Below, one piece after another: positions 50,256 to 60,103 of a DNA stretch of 64,000 nucleotides. This DNA comes from Mycolicibacterium brisbanense (GTDB taxonomy: Bacteria; Actinomycetota; Actinomycetes; Mycobacteriales; Mycobacteriaceae). Below the pieces are notes generated by a model. The model had not been told where the DNA came from. It worked only from the letters and a program-made list of their open reading frames with translations, and searched no databases. The position numbers were made by a program, and so were the translations under genes. How positions within the stretch are numbered: the first letter of the stretch is position 1; each line of letters opens with the position of its first letter. The stretch lies in assembly GCF_001570425.1 (NCBI RefSeq), contig NZ_BCSX01000019.1, forward strand, positions 124,001-188,000. The letters run 5' to 3'.

Positions 50256-51643
50256 TGCGGCTGTACGACACCATGGCTGGCGCCGTACGTGATTTCGTGC
50301 CGCTGCGCCCAGGGCACGCCTCCATCTATCTGTGCGGTGCCACCGTGCAAGGCCTGCCCCATATCGGGCACGTCCGCAGCGGCGTCGCGTTCGACGTGCT
50401 GCGGCGCTGGCTCACCGCCAACGGCTATGACGTCGCCTTCATCCGCAACGTCACCGACATCGACGACAAGATCCTCAACAAGGCCGCCGACGCGGGCAGG
50501 CCGTGGTGGGAGTGGGCCGCGACGTTCGAGCGGGCGTTCGCCGCCGCCTACGACGCGCTGGGGGTACTGCCGCCGTCGGCCGAGCCGCGGGCCACCGGGC
50601 ACATCACCCAGATGGTCGAACTCATCGAGCGGTTGGTCGACAAGGGCCATGCCTATGCCGCCGACGGCGACGTGTACTTCGACGTGCTGAGCCTGCCCGA
50701 CTACGGCAAGCTGTCCGGCCACCGCATTGACGACGTCCATCAGGGTGAGGGCGTCGCCACCGGCAAGCGCGATCAGCGTGACTTCACGTTGTGGAAGGGT
50801 GCCAAACCCGGTGAGCCGTCCTGGCCGACACCGTTCGGACGGGGCCGCCCCGGCTGGCACACCGAGTGCGTCGCGATGTGCGAGGCCTATCTCGGCGCCG
50901 AGTTCGATATCCACGCGGGCGGCATGGACCTGGTGTTCCCGCACCATGAGAACGAGATCGCGCAGGCCAACGCCGCCGGTGACGGTTTCGCGCGGTACTG
51001 GCTGCACAACGGCTGGGTCACCATGGGCGGCGAGAAGATGAGCAAGTCGCTCGGTAACGTGCTGTCGATTCCCGCTGTGCTGCAACGGGTTCGGGCCGCC
51101 GAGCTGCGCTATTACCTGGGCAGCGCGCACTACCGGTCCATGTTGGAGTTCTCCGAGACTGCGCTGCAGGACGCGGTCAAGGCCTACTGCGGCATCGAGG
51201 ATTTCCTGCACCGCGTGCACAACCGAGTCGGCGAGGTGACCGTCGGCGAGTGGACACCGAAATTCGCCGCCGCGCTCGACGACGACCTTTCGGTGCCGAT
51301 CGCGCTCGCCGAGGTGCACGCCGCGCGTGCCGAGGGCAACCGGGCGCTGGACACCGGCGATCACGAAGGCGCGATGACGCAGGCCCGGTCCATCAGGGCG
51401 ATGACGGGCATCCTCGGTTGCGATCCCCTCGACGAACGCTGGGAGTCGCGCGACGAGACGTCCGCCGCGCTGGCCGCCGTCGACGTTCTGGTGCAGTGGG
51501 CTTTGACGAGCCGGACCGAGGCGCGTGAACGGCGGGACTGGGCCGCCGCCGACGCGATCCGGGATCGGTTGAAGGAGGCCGGTATCGAGGTCACCGATAC
51601 CGCCGACGGACCGCAATGGTCCTTGTTGAACGGGACGAAGTAG
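50255..51643 (+). CDS. cysS: Cysteinyl-tRNA synthetase
   Basis: A 462-residue class I synthetase. The HIGH motif is in [11 protein letters not shown] after the zinc Cys of YLCGATV; other zinc ligands are in HTECVAM and HHENE. The KMSKS motif is [11 protein letters not shown]. It charges tRNA-Cys. Start choice: ATG 50255 (11 nt from GAGGAG) versus GTG 50252 or GTG 50249 (closer spacing). It may be translationally coupled to the leader ORF by TGATG. Confidence 0.96.
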   Translation: MRLYDTMAGAVRDFVPLRPGHASIYLCGATVQGLPHIGHVRSGVAFDVLRRWLTANGYDVAFIRNVTDIDDKILNKAADAGRPWWEWAATFERAFAAAYDALGVLPPSAEPRATGHITQMVELIERLVDKGHAYAADGDVYFDVLSLPDYGKLSGHRIDDVHQGEGVATGKRDQRDFTLWKGAKPGEPSWPTPFGRGRPGWHTECVAMCEAYLGAEFDIHAGGMDLVFPHHENEIAQANAAGDGFARYWLHNGWVTMGGEKMSKSLGNVLSIPAVLQRVRAAELRYYLGSAHYRSMLEFSETALQDAVKAYCGIEDFLHRVHNRVGEVTVGEWTPKFAAALDDDLSVPIALAEVHAARAEGNRALDTGDHEGAMTQARSIRAMTGILGCDPLDERWESRDETSAALAAVDVLVQWALTSRTEARERRDWAAADAIRDRLKEAGIEVTDTADGPQWSLLNGTK

Positions 51644-51674
51644 TGCCCGGGCGAGCGAAGCGACGGGATAACTA

Positions 51675-52616
51675 ATGGCCGGCAATTCACAGCGGCGCGG
51701 GGCCATCCGCAAGGCAGGCACCAAGAAGGGCCCGACCGTCGGGTCCGGCGGAGTGCGCAGACGCGGTCTCGAGGGCCGCGGCGCGACGCCGCCCGCCCAC
51801 ATGCGGCCCAACCACCCTGCTGCCAAGAAAGCCGCGAAAGCGGCCCGCCAGCAGCAGGGCAGGCACAAGAAGACCGACGACACCGAGTTGGTGCTCGGCC
51901 GCAACCCGGTCGTGGAGTGCCTGCGCGCGAAAGTACCGGCCACCGCGCTGTTCATCGCACTGGGCACCGAGGCCGACGAGCGGTTGACCGAGTCGGTGCA
52001 GATCGCCGCCGACCGTGGAATCTCGATCCTCGAGGTGCCGCGCACCGACCTGGACCGGATGAGCTCCAACGGGCTGCACCAGGGTTTGGCCCTGCAGGTC
52101 CCGCCGTACAACTATGCCCATCCCGACGATCTGTTGGCGACGGCGAAGGACGAGGGTTCGCCCCCGTTGCTGGTGGCTCTTGACAACATCTCCGATCCGC
52201 GCAACCTGGGTGCGATCGTGCGGTCGGTGTCGGCGTTCGGTGGGCACGGCGTGTTGATCCCGCAGCGACGCTCCGCGTCGGTGACGGCGGTGGCGTGGCG
52301 TACCAGCGCCGGTGCGGCCGCCCGGCTGCGGGTGGCCCGGGCCACGAATCTCACTCGTACGCTGACGAGTTGGGCGGATGCCGGCCTGCAGGTGGTGGGC
52401 CTGGACGCCGGCGGGGACACCACGCTGGACCAACTGGACGGCACCGGTCCGATGGTCGTGGTGGTGGGCTCCGAGGGCAAGGGCCTGTCGCGGTTGGTGC
52501 GGGAGACCTGTGATGCGGTGGTGTCGATCCCGATGGCCGGGCCGACGGAATCGCTGAACGCATCGGTTGCCGCGGGCGTGGTGCTGGCCGAGATCGCCCG
52601 CCAGCGCCGCAGCTGA
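51675..52616 (+). CDS. rlmB: 23S rRNA (guanosine-2'-O-)-methyltransferase RlmB/TrmH family
   Basis: A 313-residue SPOUT methyltransferase. A basic N-terminal extension (to about 70, many Arg and Lys) precedes the L30e-like substrate domain and the knotted SPOUT domain: [27 protein letters not shown] and [22 protein letters not shown]. It methylates the ribose of G2251-type positions in 23S rRNA. A GCGAGCGAAGCGACGGGA repeat-like gap separates it from cysS. Confidence 0.93.
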   Translation: MAGNSQRRGAIRKAGTKKGPTVGSGGVRRRGLEGRGATPPAHMRPNHPAAKKAAKAARQQQGRHKKTDDTELVLGRNPVVECLRAKVPATALFIALGTEADERLTESVQIAADRGISILEVPRTDLDRMSSNGLHQGLALQVPPYNYAHPDDLLATAKDEGSPPLLVALDNISDPRNLGAIVRSVSAFGGHGVLIPQRRSASVTAVAWRTSAGAAARLRVARATNLTRTLTSWADAGLQVVGLDAGGDTTLDQLDGTGPMVVVVGSEGKGLSRLVRETCDAVVSIPMAGPTESLNASVAAGVVLAEIARQRRS

Positions 52617-52621
52617 GTCCC

Positions 52622-54154
52622 TCAGGCCCGGCGGGGTTTGCGCAGGCTGAACCGGTCCACCGGGGTCATCGTGCCCAGCGGCCCGGTTATGGCGAAATAT
52701 GTTGCCTCGATTGATGTTTCGCCACCGGGCTGGCCTGGGTCGACGTCGAACATGACGAACCCGTACGGATTGTCGCGGTCCCGGAATGCCGACCATGCCG
52801 CGGGCTCCTCGACATAGCGTGGTGTCCGCTTCTTGAGCACGGGGTCCACCCCGTCGACGCCGACGAGCACCTGGCAGCGGGGTTCATCGAAGAGCATTCG
52901 GTTGGACGGTATCGAGGTGCCGCCCCCGCCGATCACCAGATGCACTGTGCCGTGGTCGGATACGGCCGGGGTCAGGGTGTCGGTCGGCAGCGTGCCACGG
53001 ATGGGATGGGTCCGCTCGTAGTGGTGTTCGTGCCCGCACACCACCAGGTCCACGCCGTAGCGGTCGAACAGCGGCAGCCAGTTCTGCCGGATGCCCAGAT
53101 CGGCGCCGTTGGTCTTGTGGCCGGTCGACACGGCGGTCTGGTGCATGCACACCACCACCCAGTCGATGGTGGGATCGGCGCTCGTGCGTTCCAATTCGCT
53201 TTCCAGCCAACGCTTCTGGGCGCCACCCGAGTAGCCGCTCACATATGAGTTGCCGCCGTCCTGGTAGCACACATCGTCGTTGTTGAGGCTGATCACCCGC
53301 ATCGCGCCTGCGGTGAATGCGTACCACAGGCCCCGCAGCTCGGCGTCCGAGCCGGAATCGGGCAGCGCGAAATAGGTTTGGTAGGCGCCGAACCCGATGG
53401 GGCCGTTGCCCAGCTCGTTCTCGTGATTGCCCGCCGCGGGCATCCACGGCCGGTGCCGAGCCGAGCGGGAGTTGTTGTCGAACCAGTCAGACCAGGTGCG
53501 GATCCGGTTGCCGGACAGGTTGGCGTAGCACAGGTCGCCGTTGACGAGGTTGAACAGCGGCGCGGTCTGTTCGACGGCAGCAGTGATGTCGCCCGCGGCG
53601 GGCGAACCGCGGTTGTCGCTGCCGAACGCGTTGGCCACCATCGCGTCCAGCGTCGGGGTGGACTGATCGCCGAAGCTTGTGAAGCGCAACGCTGCTCGTC
53701 CCCGTGGCGCGGTGTGCACGCTACCCAGTTCGGGGCTGGCGCCGTCGTGCACGGCGGCGTAGACGTAATCGGTGTCGGGCAGCAACCCGGTCAACCGGGC
53801 GTGGTGCACCCGGACTTCGGTACCGGACTGCGCGTCGCGGTAGGTGACGGTGTCGGCGGCGACGGTCTCCCCGAGGCCGCCTGCGGGGGTGCCGAACGTG
53901 ACCCGGGGGTTGTTCACCGCGGCGGTCGTGTGCCATGACACCGCCACCTCGCTCGCGGCGTCGGCGCCGAACTGCAGGTGTACCCCGGCAACCGGCGGTG
54001 CACCGCTGCGGTCCGTGCGCGGCCACAGATCCGGGCCGCTGGCCTTCGGCCGCAGCAGTTCGGTCGCAGCGCCTCCGGCTCCGGCACCCAGCAGTGCGGT
54101 GGTGCCTCCCACCAGCAGAAGTTTGCGGCGGCTGACGCCCGCGTTGTCGCTCAC
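52622..54154 (-). CDS. Purple acid phosphatase family metallophosphoesterase
   Basis: 510 residues from GTG 54154. The Tat-type signal SRRKLLLVGGTTALLG suggests folded export. An N-terminal fibronectin-III-like domain (VHLQFGADAASEVAVSWHTT) precedes the dimetal core: FTSFGDQST, VNGDLCYAN (GDxxY), AAGNHENE (GNHE), VCMHQT and GHEHHYERT (GHxHxYER). It is a secreted phosphomonoesterase of the plant/actinobacterial PAP type. Convergent with rlmB (5-nt gap). Confidence 0.93.
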   Translation of the reverse strand: MSDNAGVSRRKLLLVGGTTALLGAGAGGAATELLRPKASGPDLWPRTDRSGAPPVAGVHLQFGADAASEVAVSWHTTAAVNNPRVTFGTPAGGLGETVAADTVTYRDAQSGTEVRVHHARLTGLLPDTDYVYAAVHDGASPELGSVHTAPRGRAALRFTSFGDQSTPTLDAMVANAFGSDNRGSPAAGDITAAVEQTAPLFNLVNGDLCYANLSGNRIRTWSDWFDNNSRSARHRPWMPAAGNHENELGNGPIGFGAYQTYFALPDSGSDAELRGLWYAFTAGAMRVISLNNDDVCYQDGGNSYVSGYSGGAQKRWLESELERTSADPTIDWVVVCMHQTAVSTGHKTNGADLGIRQNWLPLFDRYGVDLVVCGHEHHYERTHPIRGTLPTDTLTPAVSDHGTVHLVIGGGGTSIPSNRMLFDEPRCQVLVGVDGVDPVLKKRTPRYVEEPAAWSAFRDRDNPYGFVMFDVDPGQPGGETSIEATYFAITGPLGTMTPVDRFSLRKPRRA

Positions 54155-54213
54155 CCCTGCCGTGCTACCGGGTCAACGCGAACAGTGCCATACGCGCAGG
54201 TGAACGGTGTCGC

Positions 54214-55509
<1,296 letters not shown>

Positions 55510-55549
55510 CGCTCTGACCGTACCGGGGCTGCTCGATAGCGTGGTCGGC

Positions 55550-56527
55550 ATGCGCTCGTGGATTCCGCTGCTGATGCTGTTCGTGCTGGCAGTCAGCGTC
55601 CAGTCGGCTTCGTCTGCGGCGGCTGCCTCCGCGCCGTTCGACCTGCAGGCGCACCGGGGCGGTCGGGGCGAGACCACCGAGGAGTCGTTGCGCGCCTTCG
55701 CCAAGTCGATCGAGCTCGGCGTCAGCACGCTCGAGCTGGACATCGTGCTGACCGAAGACCATCAGCCACTGGTCTGGCACGATCCGCGCATCGAAGCCAC
55801 CAAGTGCGCTGACACCGGGCCGGCCTTCCCGGACGACCCGATGTACCCCTATGTCGGGAAGCTGGTCCACGATCTCACGCTGCAGCAGGTGCGCACCCTC
55901 GACTGCGGCAAGCTGCTCGCCGACTATCCAGGCGCAGAAGTGGTGCGCGGCAACAAGATTGCGTTGTTGCCCGAGGTGTTCGCGCTTGCCGACTCGTACC
56001 GGGCCGACGTCCGCTACAACATCGAGACCAAGGTCGAGGCGGACAAGCCCGGCACATCGGCGGCGCCGGAGGAGTTCGTCGACGTCATCCTGGCCGCGGT
56101 CCGTGCTGCGGGCAAGGTCGACAAGGTTGACATCCAGAGCTTCGACTGGCGCTCGTTGCCGCTGGTGCGGCAGGCCGAACCGGCGATCCCGTTGGTCGCG
56201 CTCTGGGATGACACGACGTGGGTGGCCGGTTCTCCGTGGCTGGCCGGGGTTGATCCGGCCGTGGTGGGCGATCCCATAACGGGTGCGATGACGGTGGGCG
56301 CGGACATCCTCTCACCCGAGTACCACCTGGTGGACCGCGCGTTCAACGATCGGGCGCATGCCGCGGGCCTGCGGGTGATTCCGTGGACGGTCGACGATTC
56401 CGAGGCGATGCGAGCGCAGATCGCGGCAGGCGTCGACGGCATCATCACCGATTTTCCGACGCGGTTGCGGTCGGTGATGGCCGAGCTGGGCATGCCGCTG
56501 CCGCCGGCCTTTCACCGGGTCAGCTGA
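55550..56527 (+). CDS. Secreted glycerophosphodiester phosphodiesterase
   Basis: 325 residues. The signal peptide (MRSWIPLLMLFVLAVSVQSASSAAAASA) is followed by a GDPD TIM barrel: QAHRGGRGETTEESL (catalytic HRG...E), LELDIVLTEDH (metal ligands), WHDPRIE (second His). It cleaves glycerophosphodiesters to glycerol 3-phosphate outside the membrane. ATG 55550 is 41 nt from the divergent permease. It overlaps the MBL gene by 8 nt. Confidence 0.92.
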   Translation: MRSWIPLLMLFVLAVSVQSASSAAAASAPFDLQAHRGGRGETTEESLRAFAKSIELGVSTLELDIVLTEDHQPLVWHDPRIEATKCADTGPAFPDDPMYPYVGKLVHDLTLQQVRTLDCGKLLADYPGAEVVRGNKIALLPEVFALADSYRADVRYNIETKVEADKPGTSAAPEEFVDVILAAVRAAGKVDKVDIQSFDWRSLPLVRQAEPAIPLVALWDDTTWVAGSPWLAGVDPAVVGDPITGAMTVGADILSPEYHLVDRAFNDRAHAAGLRVIPWTVDDSEAMRAQIAAGVDGIITDFPTRLRSVMAELGMPLPPAFHRVS

Positions 56528-57446
56528 GCACCCACGGGTCGGCGGCCTCCCACACCGTCGGCAGGTGCAGTCGGACCCCGTCGGCGGTGGCCAGCCGGGT
56601 CAGCACTCGCATCGACGCATCCAGGTCGTCTCCGGCATACGGTAAGGCTCGCAACGGCTTGTGCAACGGCCGGAAGAAATCGTCCCAATGGATCAGCACC
56701 ACGCGGCGCGCCCCGACGGCCCGCACGGTCTCGGTCCAGTAGTCGGCGAGATACTCCTCGGGTTGCAGCCCGAGCTGGCCGATACCGAGATACGCGACAT
56801 CGGCCTGCTGACCGGCCAGTGCCCCCGGCACCGCGCCCGCGCTTCCGACGATCAGCATGCGCCGGTCGGTGGTCCGGTGGTGGACGATGATCGACCAAGC
56901 CTCGCCGCACTTGTATGCCGAGGCCTTCACCGGTGGGACGATCGGCTGGGCAATTCTGCCGGGGAAACGGTCGGGCGGGCAGTGCTCGGATTCGAACAAG
57001 GTGACGTCGAATGCGCCCAGCGACAGCGGCCGGCGCGGTGTGGCGGTGATGACCCGGTCGGCGGGCAGCCCGTGCCCGCGGCCGATCTGGGCGGCCGAGG
57101 ATCCGCCGACCAACCTGGCACCGGTGCGTTCGGCCACCAGCGCGGAATCCATGGCGTGGTCGTAGTGGGTGTGGACGGGCAGCACGGCGTCGAGCCGGTC
57201 GATGCCGAGCCGGGCCAGACATCCGTCGACGCGTGGCCGCGATGGTTCGAGCCGGCCGAGGCCGACCGTCCACAGCGGGGGCCGGGAGAAGAACCCGTCG
57301 GTCAGCACGGCCGACGAGCCGTCGTCGACGAGCAGGGTGGTGACCCCGGCCCACGTCACGCGCAGCGGCGATCCCGGGGTGGCCGCCGGTGTGTCGAAGA
57401 ACCCCGCGTATTCGGCAAGGTCGGGCCTTCCGGGTTTCAGCCGCAT
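56520..57446 (-). CDS. MBL-fold metallohydrolase (UlaG-like)
   Basis: A 308-residue metallo-beta-lactamase fold protein. The metal motif HTHYDHAMDS (HxHxDH) is followed by His in LFESEHCPPDRF and Asp/His residues in VLIHWDDFFRP. It lacks a signal peptide, so it is cytosolic, in the UlaG or NAPE-PLD-like group. ATG 57446 is preceded by AAGGTGGGAC and lies 21 nt after rpmE2 on the same strand; it may therefore belong to the Zur-controlled transcript. Confidence 0.88.
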   Translation of the reverse strand: MRLKPGRPDLAEYAGFFDTPAATPGSPLRVTWAGVTTLLVDDGSSAVLTDGFFSRPPLWTVGLGRLEPSRPRVDGCLARLGIDRLDAVLPVHTHYDHAMDSALVAERTGARLVGGSSAAQIGRGHGLPADRVITATPRRPLSLGAFDVTLFESEHCPPDRFPGRIAQPIVPPVKASAYKCGEAWSIIVHHRTTDRRMLIVGSAGAVPGALAGQQADVAYLGIGQLGLQPEEYLADYWTETVRAVGARRVVLIHWDDFFRPLHKPLRALPYAGDDLDASMRVLTRLATADGVRLHLPTVWEAADPWVLS

Positions 57447-57467
57447 TGTCCCACCTTATGGCGAGGC

Positions 57468-57716
57468 CTATCCGTAGCGGCGGCGGAACTTCTCGACCTG
57501 GCCTGCCGAATCGATGTGGCGTTGCGATCCGGTCCAGAACGGATGGGAGTCCGAGCTGACGTCGACCACGATCAGCGGATAGGTCTGCACGCCGTCGGCA
57601 GTCGGCCAGTCGATGGTGCGATTGCTGGTGGCCGTGGACCGGGTCAGGAAACGGGTGCCGGTGGCGGCGTCCTGGAAGACCACCGGGTGGTAGTCGGGGT
57701 GGATACCGGATTTCAT
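57468..57716 (-). CDS. rpmE2: Ribosomal protein L31 type B (zinc-free paralog)
   Basis: An 82-residue L31B beginning [20 protein letters not shown], without the Cys-x2-Cys zinc ribbon of type A. It contains no Cys at all. Such paralogs replace zinc-bearing L31 during zinc limitation. ATG 57716 overlaps the mrf stop by 4 nt, so the two are made together. Confidence 0.95.
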   Translation of the reverse strand: MKSGIHPDYHPVVFQDAATGTRFLTRSTATSNRTIDWPTADGVQTYPLIVVDVSSDSHPFWTGSQRHIDSAGQVEKFRRRYG

Positions 57717-58897
57717 CGCGCTTCTCCTTCGTGGTGTCCGGGTTGAGCGGGTTCCTCGGTCGGCGGCTCGCACGGCTCCTCGTGCCAGTCGCCGAACGGG
57801 TCGGGGTAGTGGGCCCACTGTTCGGGGTGGACGATTTCGTCGTTGGTGAGGACCGCGCCGCGGAGGGCGTCGAGGATCTCCTCGGGCGCCGCGCCGCAGA
57901 TCAGCACCGTGAGGAAGATGTGCCGATCGCCGATCAATTCGTCCCAGCCGGTCGCGGCGAGGGCCCGGCGCTGCGGATCGACGTACGCAAGCTCGCTGGA
58001 ATCCATTGCCGCCAGCCATTTTCCAGCGTTGCTGAACCGCAGTCCGCCACCGGCGGATTCGATGTACATGACCTCGCCCGGACGGTTGGCCAGCCAGGCG
58101 CGGCCGCGGGTGCGCACCACGCCGTCGAGTAGCAAATCCAGCGCGGCGTGCAGCCGCACGGGGTGGAACGGCCGCCGCGAGGAGAACTCGATGATGCCGA
58201 CGTCACCGTCGCGGTCCAGTGGCGGTTCGCCTGCGAGCAGCGGTTCGTGCGGTGAGATGGCGCGACCACGGCGGCTGTCGGGCTCGAGGTGGGCCAGCGC
58301 CAGTTCGATGCGGTCCGGGCCGACGGTGATACGGGCGCGCGGGGTGAGTCTGCGCAGCACGGCCAGGGTCGTCGCGTCGGGTTCGGTGAGCACCAGCACA
58401 TCGGCGAATTCGGCCTGGCCGACGACGACCTGCGCGACGGTGCGCCCGTCGTCGAGTTCCTCATCGCCGACGGCTTGCTCACGCCATTCGGTGGTGTCGA
58501 TGCACGCGACGACGTCCTCCACGCAGACGTCGCGGGCCGCCGGCCCGTCGATGTAGCCCGGGCCGACGTGTACCCGGACGTTCTCGATCGCCCAGCAGAC
58601 CGGCTCGGGTTCCAGCCAGGGCATCAGCTGCACGACGATGCGCTGGACGTCGGCGCGCCGGTGCAAGCGGCGCAGCAGCACGAGTAGATCGTCGCGGACC
58701 GTGCAGGTCACGCACCCGTGGGCGAGTTCCAGTGGCCACTCGGATGGTGCTGAGTCAGTGCCGCCCTGCACGGTGCGCAACACCACCTGGCCGTCGAAGG
58801 TGTGCCGGACCAGCACGGTGCCGGGGCGGCGGCTCAGCTCGTCGGCGACGCCGTCGGTGCCGCCCTGGCCGGCGATGAGTACCACAGGGGTGCGCAT
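57713..58897 (-). CDS. mrf: Mrf-type CobW-family protein (ribosome hibernation factor recruiter)
   Basis: A 394-residue COG0523/CobW-like protein. The zinc-binding motif is [12 protein letters not shown]. The usual P-loop GxxGxGKT is degenerate ([15 protein letters not shown]), so GTP binding may be lost. The C-terminal domain ([11 protein letters not shown]...) and a tail rich in His, Glu and Pro (PGHHEGEAR) are present. Mycobacterial Mrf is reported to recruit the hibernation factor Mpy to ribosomes with zinc-free proteins. ATG 58897, with a GGGAGTTGT site; divergent from rpmB2 across the Zur-type box. Confidence 0.9.
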   Translation of the reverse strand: MRTPVVLIAGQGGTDGVADELSRRPGTVLVRHTFDGQVVLRTVQGGTDSAPSEWPLELAHGCVTCTVRDDLLVLLRRLHRRADVQRIVVQLMPWLEPEPVCWAIENVRVHVGPGYIDGPAARDVCVEDVVACIDTTEWREQAVGDEELDDGRTVAQVVVGQAEFADVLVLTEPDATTLAVLRRLTPRARITVGPDRIELALAHLEPDSRRGRAISPHEPLLAGEPPLDRDGDVGIIEFSSRRPFHPVRLHAALDLLLDGVVRTRGRAWLANRPGEVMYIESAGGGLRFSNAGKWLAAMDSSELAYVDPQRRALAATGWDELIGDRHIFLTVLICGAAPEEILDALRGAVLTNDEIVHPEQWAHYPDPFGDWHEEPCEPPTEEPAQPGHHEGEAR

Positions 58898-58916
58898 ACA
58901 ACTCCCAATTAGCTAT

Positions 58917-58931
58917 TGAAAACGATTGTCA
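58917..58931. promoter_or_regulatory. Zur-type operator for both divergent operons
   Basis: TGAAAACGATTGTCA fits the mycobacterial Zur box, close to TGAAAATnATTTTCA as I recall, with palindromic TGAnAA...TTnTCA ends. It lies 20 nt from the mrf start and 41 nt from the rpmB2 start, so one operator can control both. The ribosomal paralogs beside it support the assignment. Confidence 0.82.
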
Positions 58932-58971
58932 TTATGCTTAAGGAGAGGTTACCGCACAATCGAGGAGGCTC

Positions 58972-59208
58972 ATGTCGGCCCACTGCCAAGTCACCGGGCG
59001 CTCGCCCGGGTTCGGCAACTCCGTGTCGCACTCGCATCGCCGCAGTCGCAGACGCTGGAACCCGAACATCCAGAACAAGACCTACTACCTGCCCTCTGAG
59101 GGGCGCCGGATCCGGCTGCGGGTCAGTGCCAAGGGCATCAAGGTGATCGACCGAGACGGTATCGAAGCCGTAGTGGCCCGGATTCGCAGCCGCGGGGAGA
59201 AAATCTGA
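58972..59208 (+). CDS. rpmB2: Ribosomal protein L28, zinc-free paralog
   Basis: A 78-residue L28 ([28 protein letters not shown]). It keeps a single Cys (residue 5) and lacks the four-Cys zinc motif of the main copy. CGAGGAGG precedes ATG 58972. It is the first gene of the plus-strand set rpmB2-rpmG2-rpsN2-rpsR2, behind the Zur box, and its stop shares one base with rpmG2. Confidence 0.95.
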   Translation: MSAHCQVTGRSPGFGNSVSHSHRRSRRRWNPNIQNKTYYLPSEGRRIRLRVSAKGIKVIDRDGIEAVVARIRSRGEKI

Positions 59209-59372
59209 TGGCGCGCACCGACATTCGCCCGATCGTCAAGCTGAGGTCCACTGCCGGGACGGGATACACGTACGTGACCCGCAAGAACCGTCGCAACGAC
59301 CCCGACCGCATCGTGCTCCGCAAGTACGACCCGGTGATCCGCAGGCACGTCGACTTCCGCGAGGAGCGCTGA
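59208..59372 (+). CDS. rpmG2: Ribosomal protein L33, zinc-free paralog
   Basis: 54 residues beginning [19 protein letters not shown], with no Cys. The L33 signature [18 protein letters not shown] is intact. The start and rpmB2 stop share one base (TGATG), and so do its stop and the rpsN2 start. This gene is shorter than the usual ORF cut-off. Confidence 0.94.
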   Translation: MARTDIRPIVKLRSTAGTGYTYVTRKNRRNDPDRIVLRKYDPVIRRHVDFREER

Positions 59373-59677
59373 TGGCCAAGGCATCCAAGATCGTCAAGAA
59401 CGAACAGCGGCGAAAACTGGTGGAGCGCTACGCCGAACGCCGGGCCGAGCTCAAACAGATCATCCGCAACCCGGCCAGCTCACGTGACGAGCGGGCTGCC
59501 GCGGCGTCCGCATTGCAGCGGTTGCCGCGTGATTCCAGTCCGGTCCGGCTGCGCAATCGCGATGCGGTCGACGGCAGGCCCCGCGGCCATCTGCGGAAGT
59601 TCGGCCTGTCCCGGGTGCGGGTCAGGGAATTGGCACACCGCGGGGAGCTCCCCGGCGTACGGAAGTCGAGCTGGTGA
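59372..59677 (+). CDS. rpsN2: Ribosomal protein S14, zinc-free paralog
   Basis: A 101-residue long-form S14 without the Cys-x2-Cys zinc motif ([20 protein letters not shown]). It ends with [22 protein letters not shown], the standard S14 C-terminus. Start and stop each share one base with the neighbours. Confidence 0.95.
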   Translation: MAKASKIVKNEQRRKLVERYAERRAELKQIIRNPASSRDERAAAASALQRLPRDSSPVRLRNRDAVDGRPRGHLRKFGLSRVRVRELAHRGELPGVRKSSW

Positions 59678-59931
59678 TGGCGAAGAAGAACCCGAAGAAG
59701 CGGCCGTCGGCAGCCGAACTCAAGAAGCCCAAGCGCAATCAACTCGACGCGCTCGGTGTCTCGCACGTCGATTACAAGGACGTGCAGTTGCTGCGGACCT
59801 TCATCAGCGAGCGCGGCAAGATCCGATCGCCGCGCGTGACTGGGCTGACCCCGCAACAGCAGCGCCAGGTGGCCAAGGCGATCAAGAATGCGCGCGAGAT
59901 GGCGCTGCTGCCGGTGGCCGGCGTCCGCTGA
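59677..59931 (+). CDS. rpsR2: Ribosomal protein S18, zinc-free paralog
   Basis: 84 residues ([21 protein letters not shown]). There is no Cys, and the S18 core [41 protein letters not shown] is intact. ATG 59677 shares a base with the rpsN2 stop; the in-frame GTG at 59674 is an alternative. No terminator separates it from the riboswitch that starts 15 nt after its stop. Confidence 0.95.
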   Translation: MAKKNPKKRPSAAELKKPKRNQLDALGVSHVDYKDVQLLRTFISERGKIRSPRVTGLTPQQQRQVAKAIKNAREMALLPVAGVR

Positions 59932-59946
59932 CCTACCATCGATACC

Positions 59947-60085
59947 GATAGGCGACTGCGGATCGTGGAAGCCGGTGCGAATCCGGCGCGGTCCCGCCAC
60001 TGTGATCGGTTTCAGCGTGCGCTGATCCCGAGAGCCAGATACGCACCGCAGTCACCACCTCACAAGCACTGGGGCGGATCTCCCC
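59947..60085 (+). promoter_or_regulatory. Cobalamin riboswitch for the corrinoid import operon
   Basis: The aptamer has GGAAGCCGGTGCGAATCCGGC, the CCCGCCACTGTGA (B12 box) and GAGAGCCAGATAC. The P1 arms GACTGCGG (from 59954) and CCGCAGTC (to about 60053) are complementary. It leads into the BtuF-like gene at 60104. It may be transcribed from its own promoter (TACCAT about 59935) or by read-through from rpsR2. Boundaries are approximate. Confidence 0.9.
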
Positions 60086-60103
60086 GGAGAGGATCGTAAG
60101 CAC

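Noticed and set aside
49550..52111. An 853-codon open frame on the minus strand
   Set aside because: It lies antisense to ispD, ispF, cysS and rlmB, which have clear motifs. High GC with GC-rich third positions leaves long antisense frames; the protein is low-complexity Arg/Gly/His without family features.
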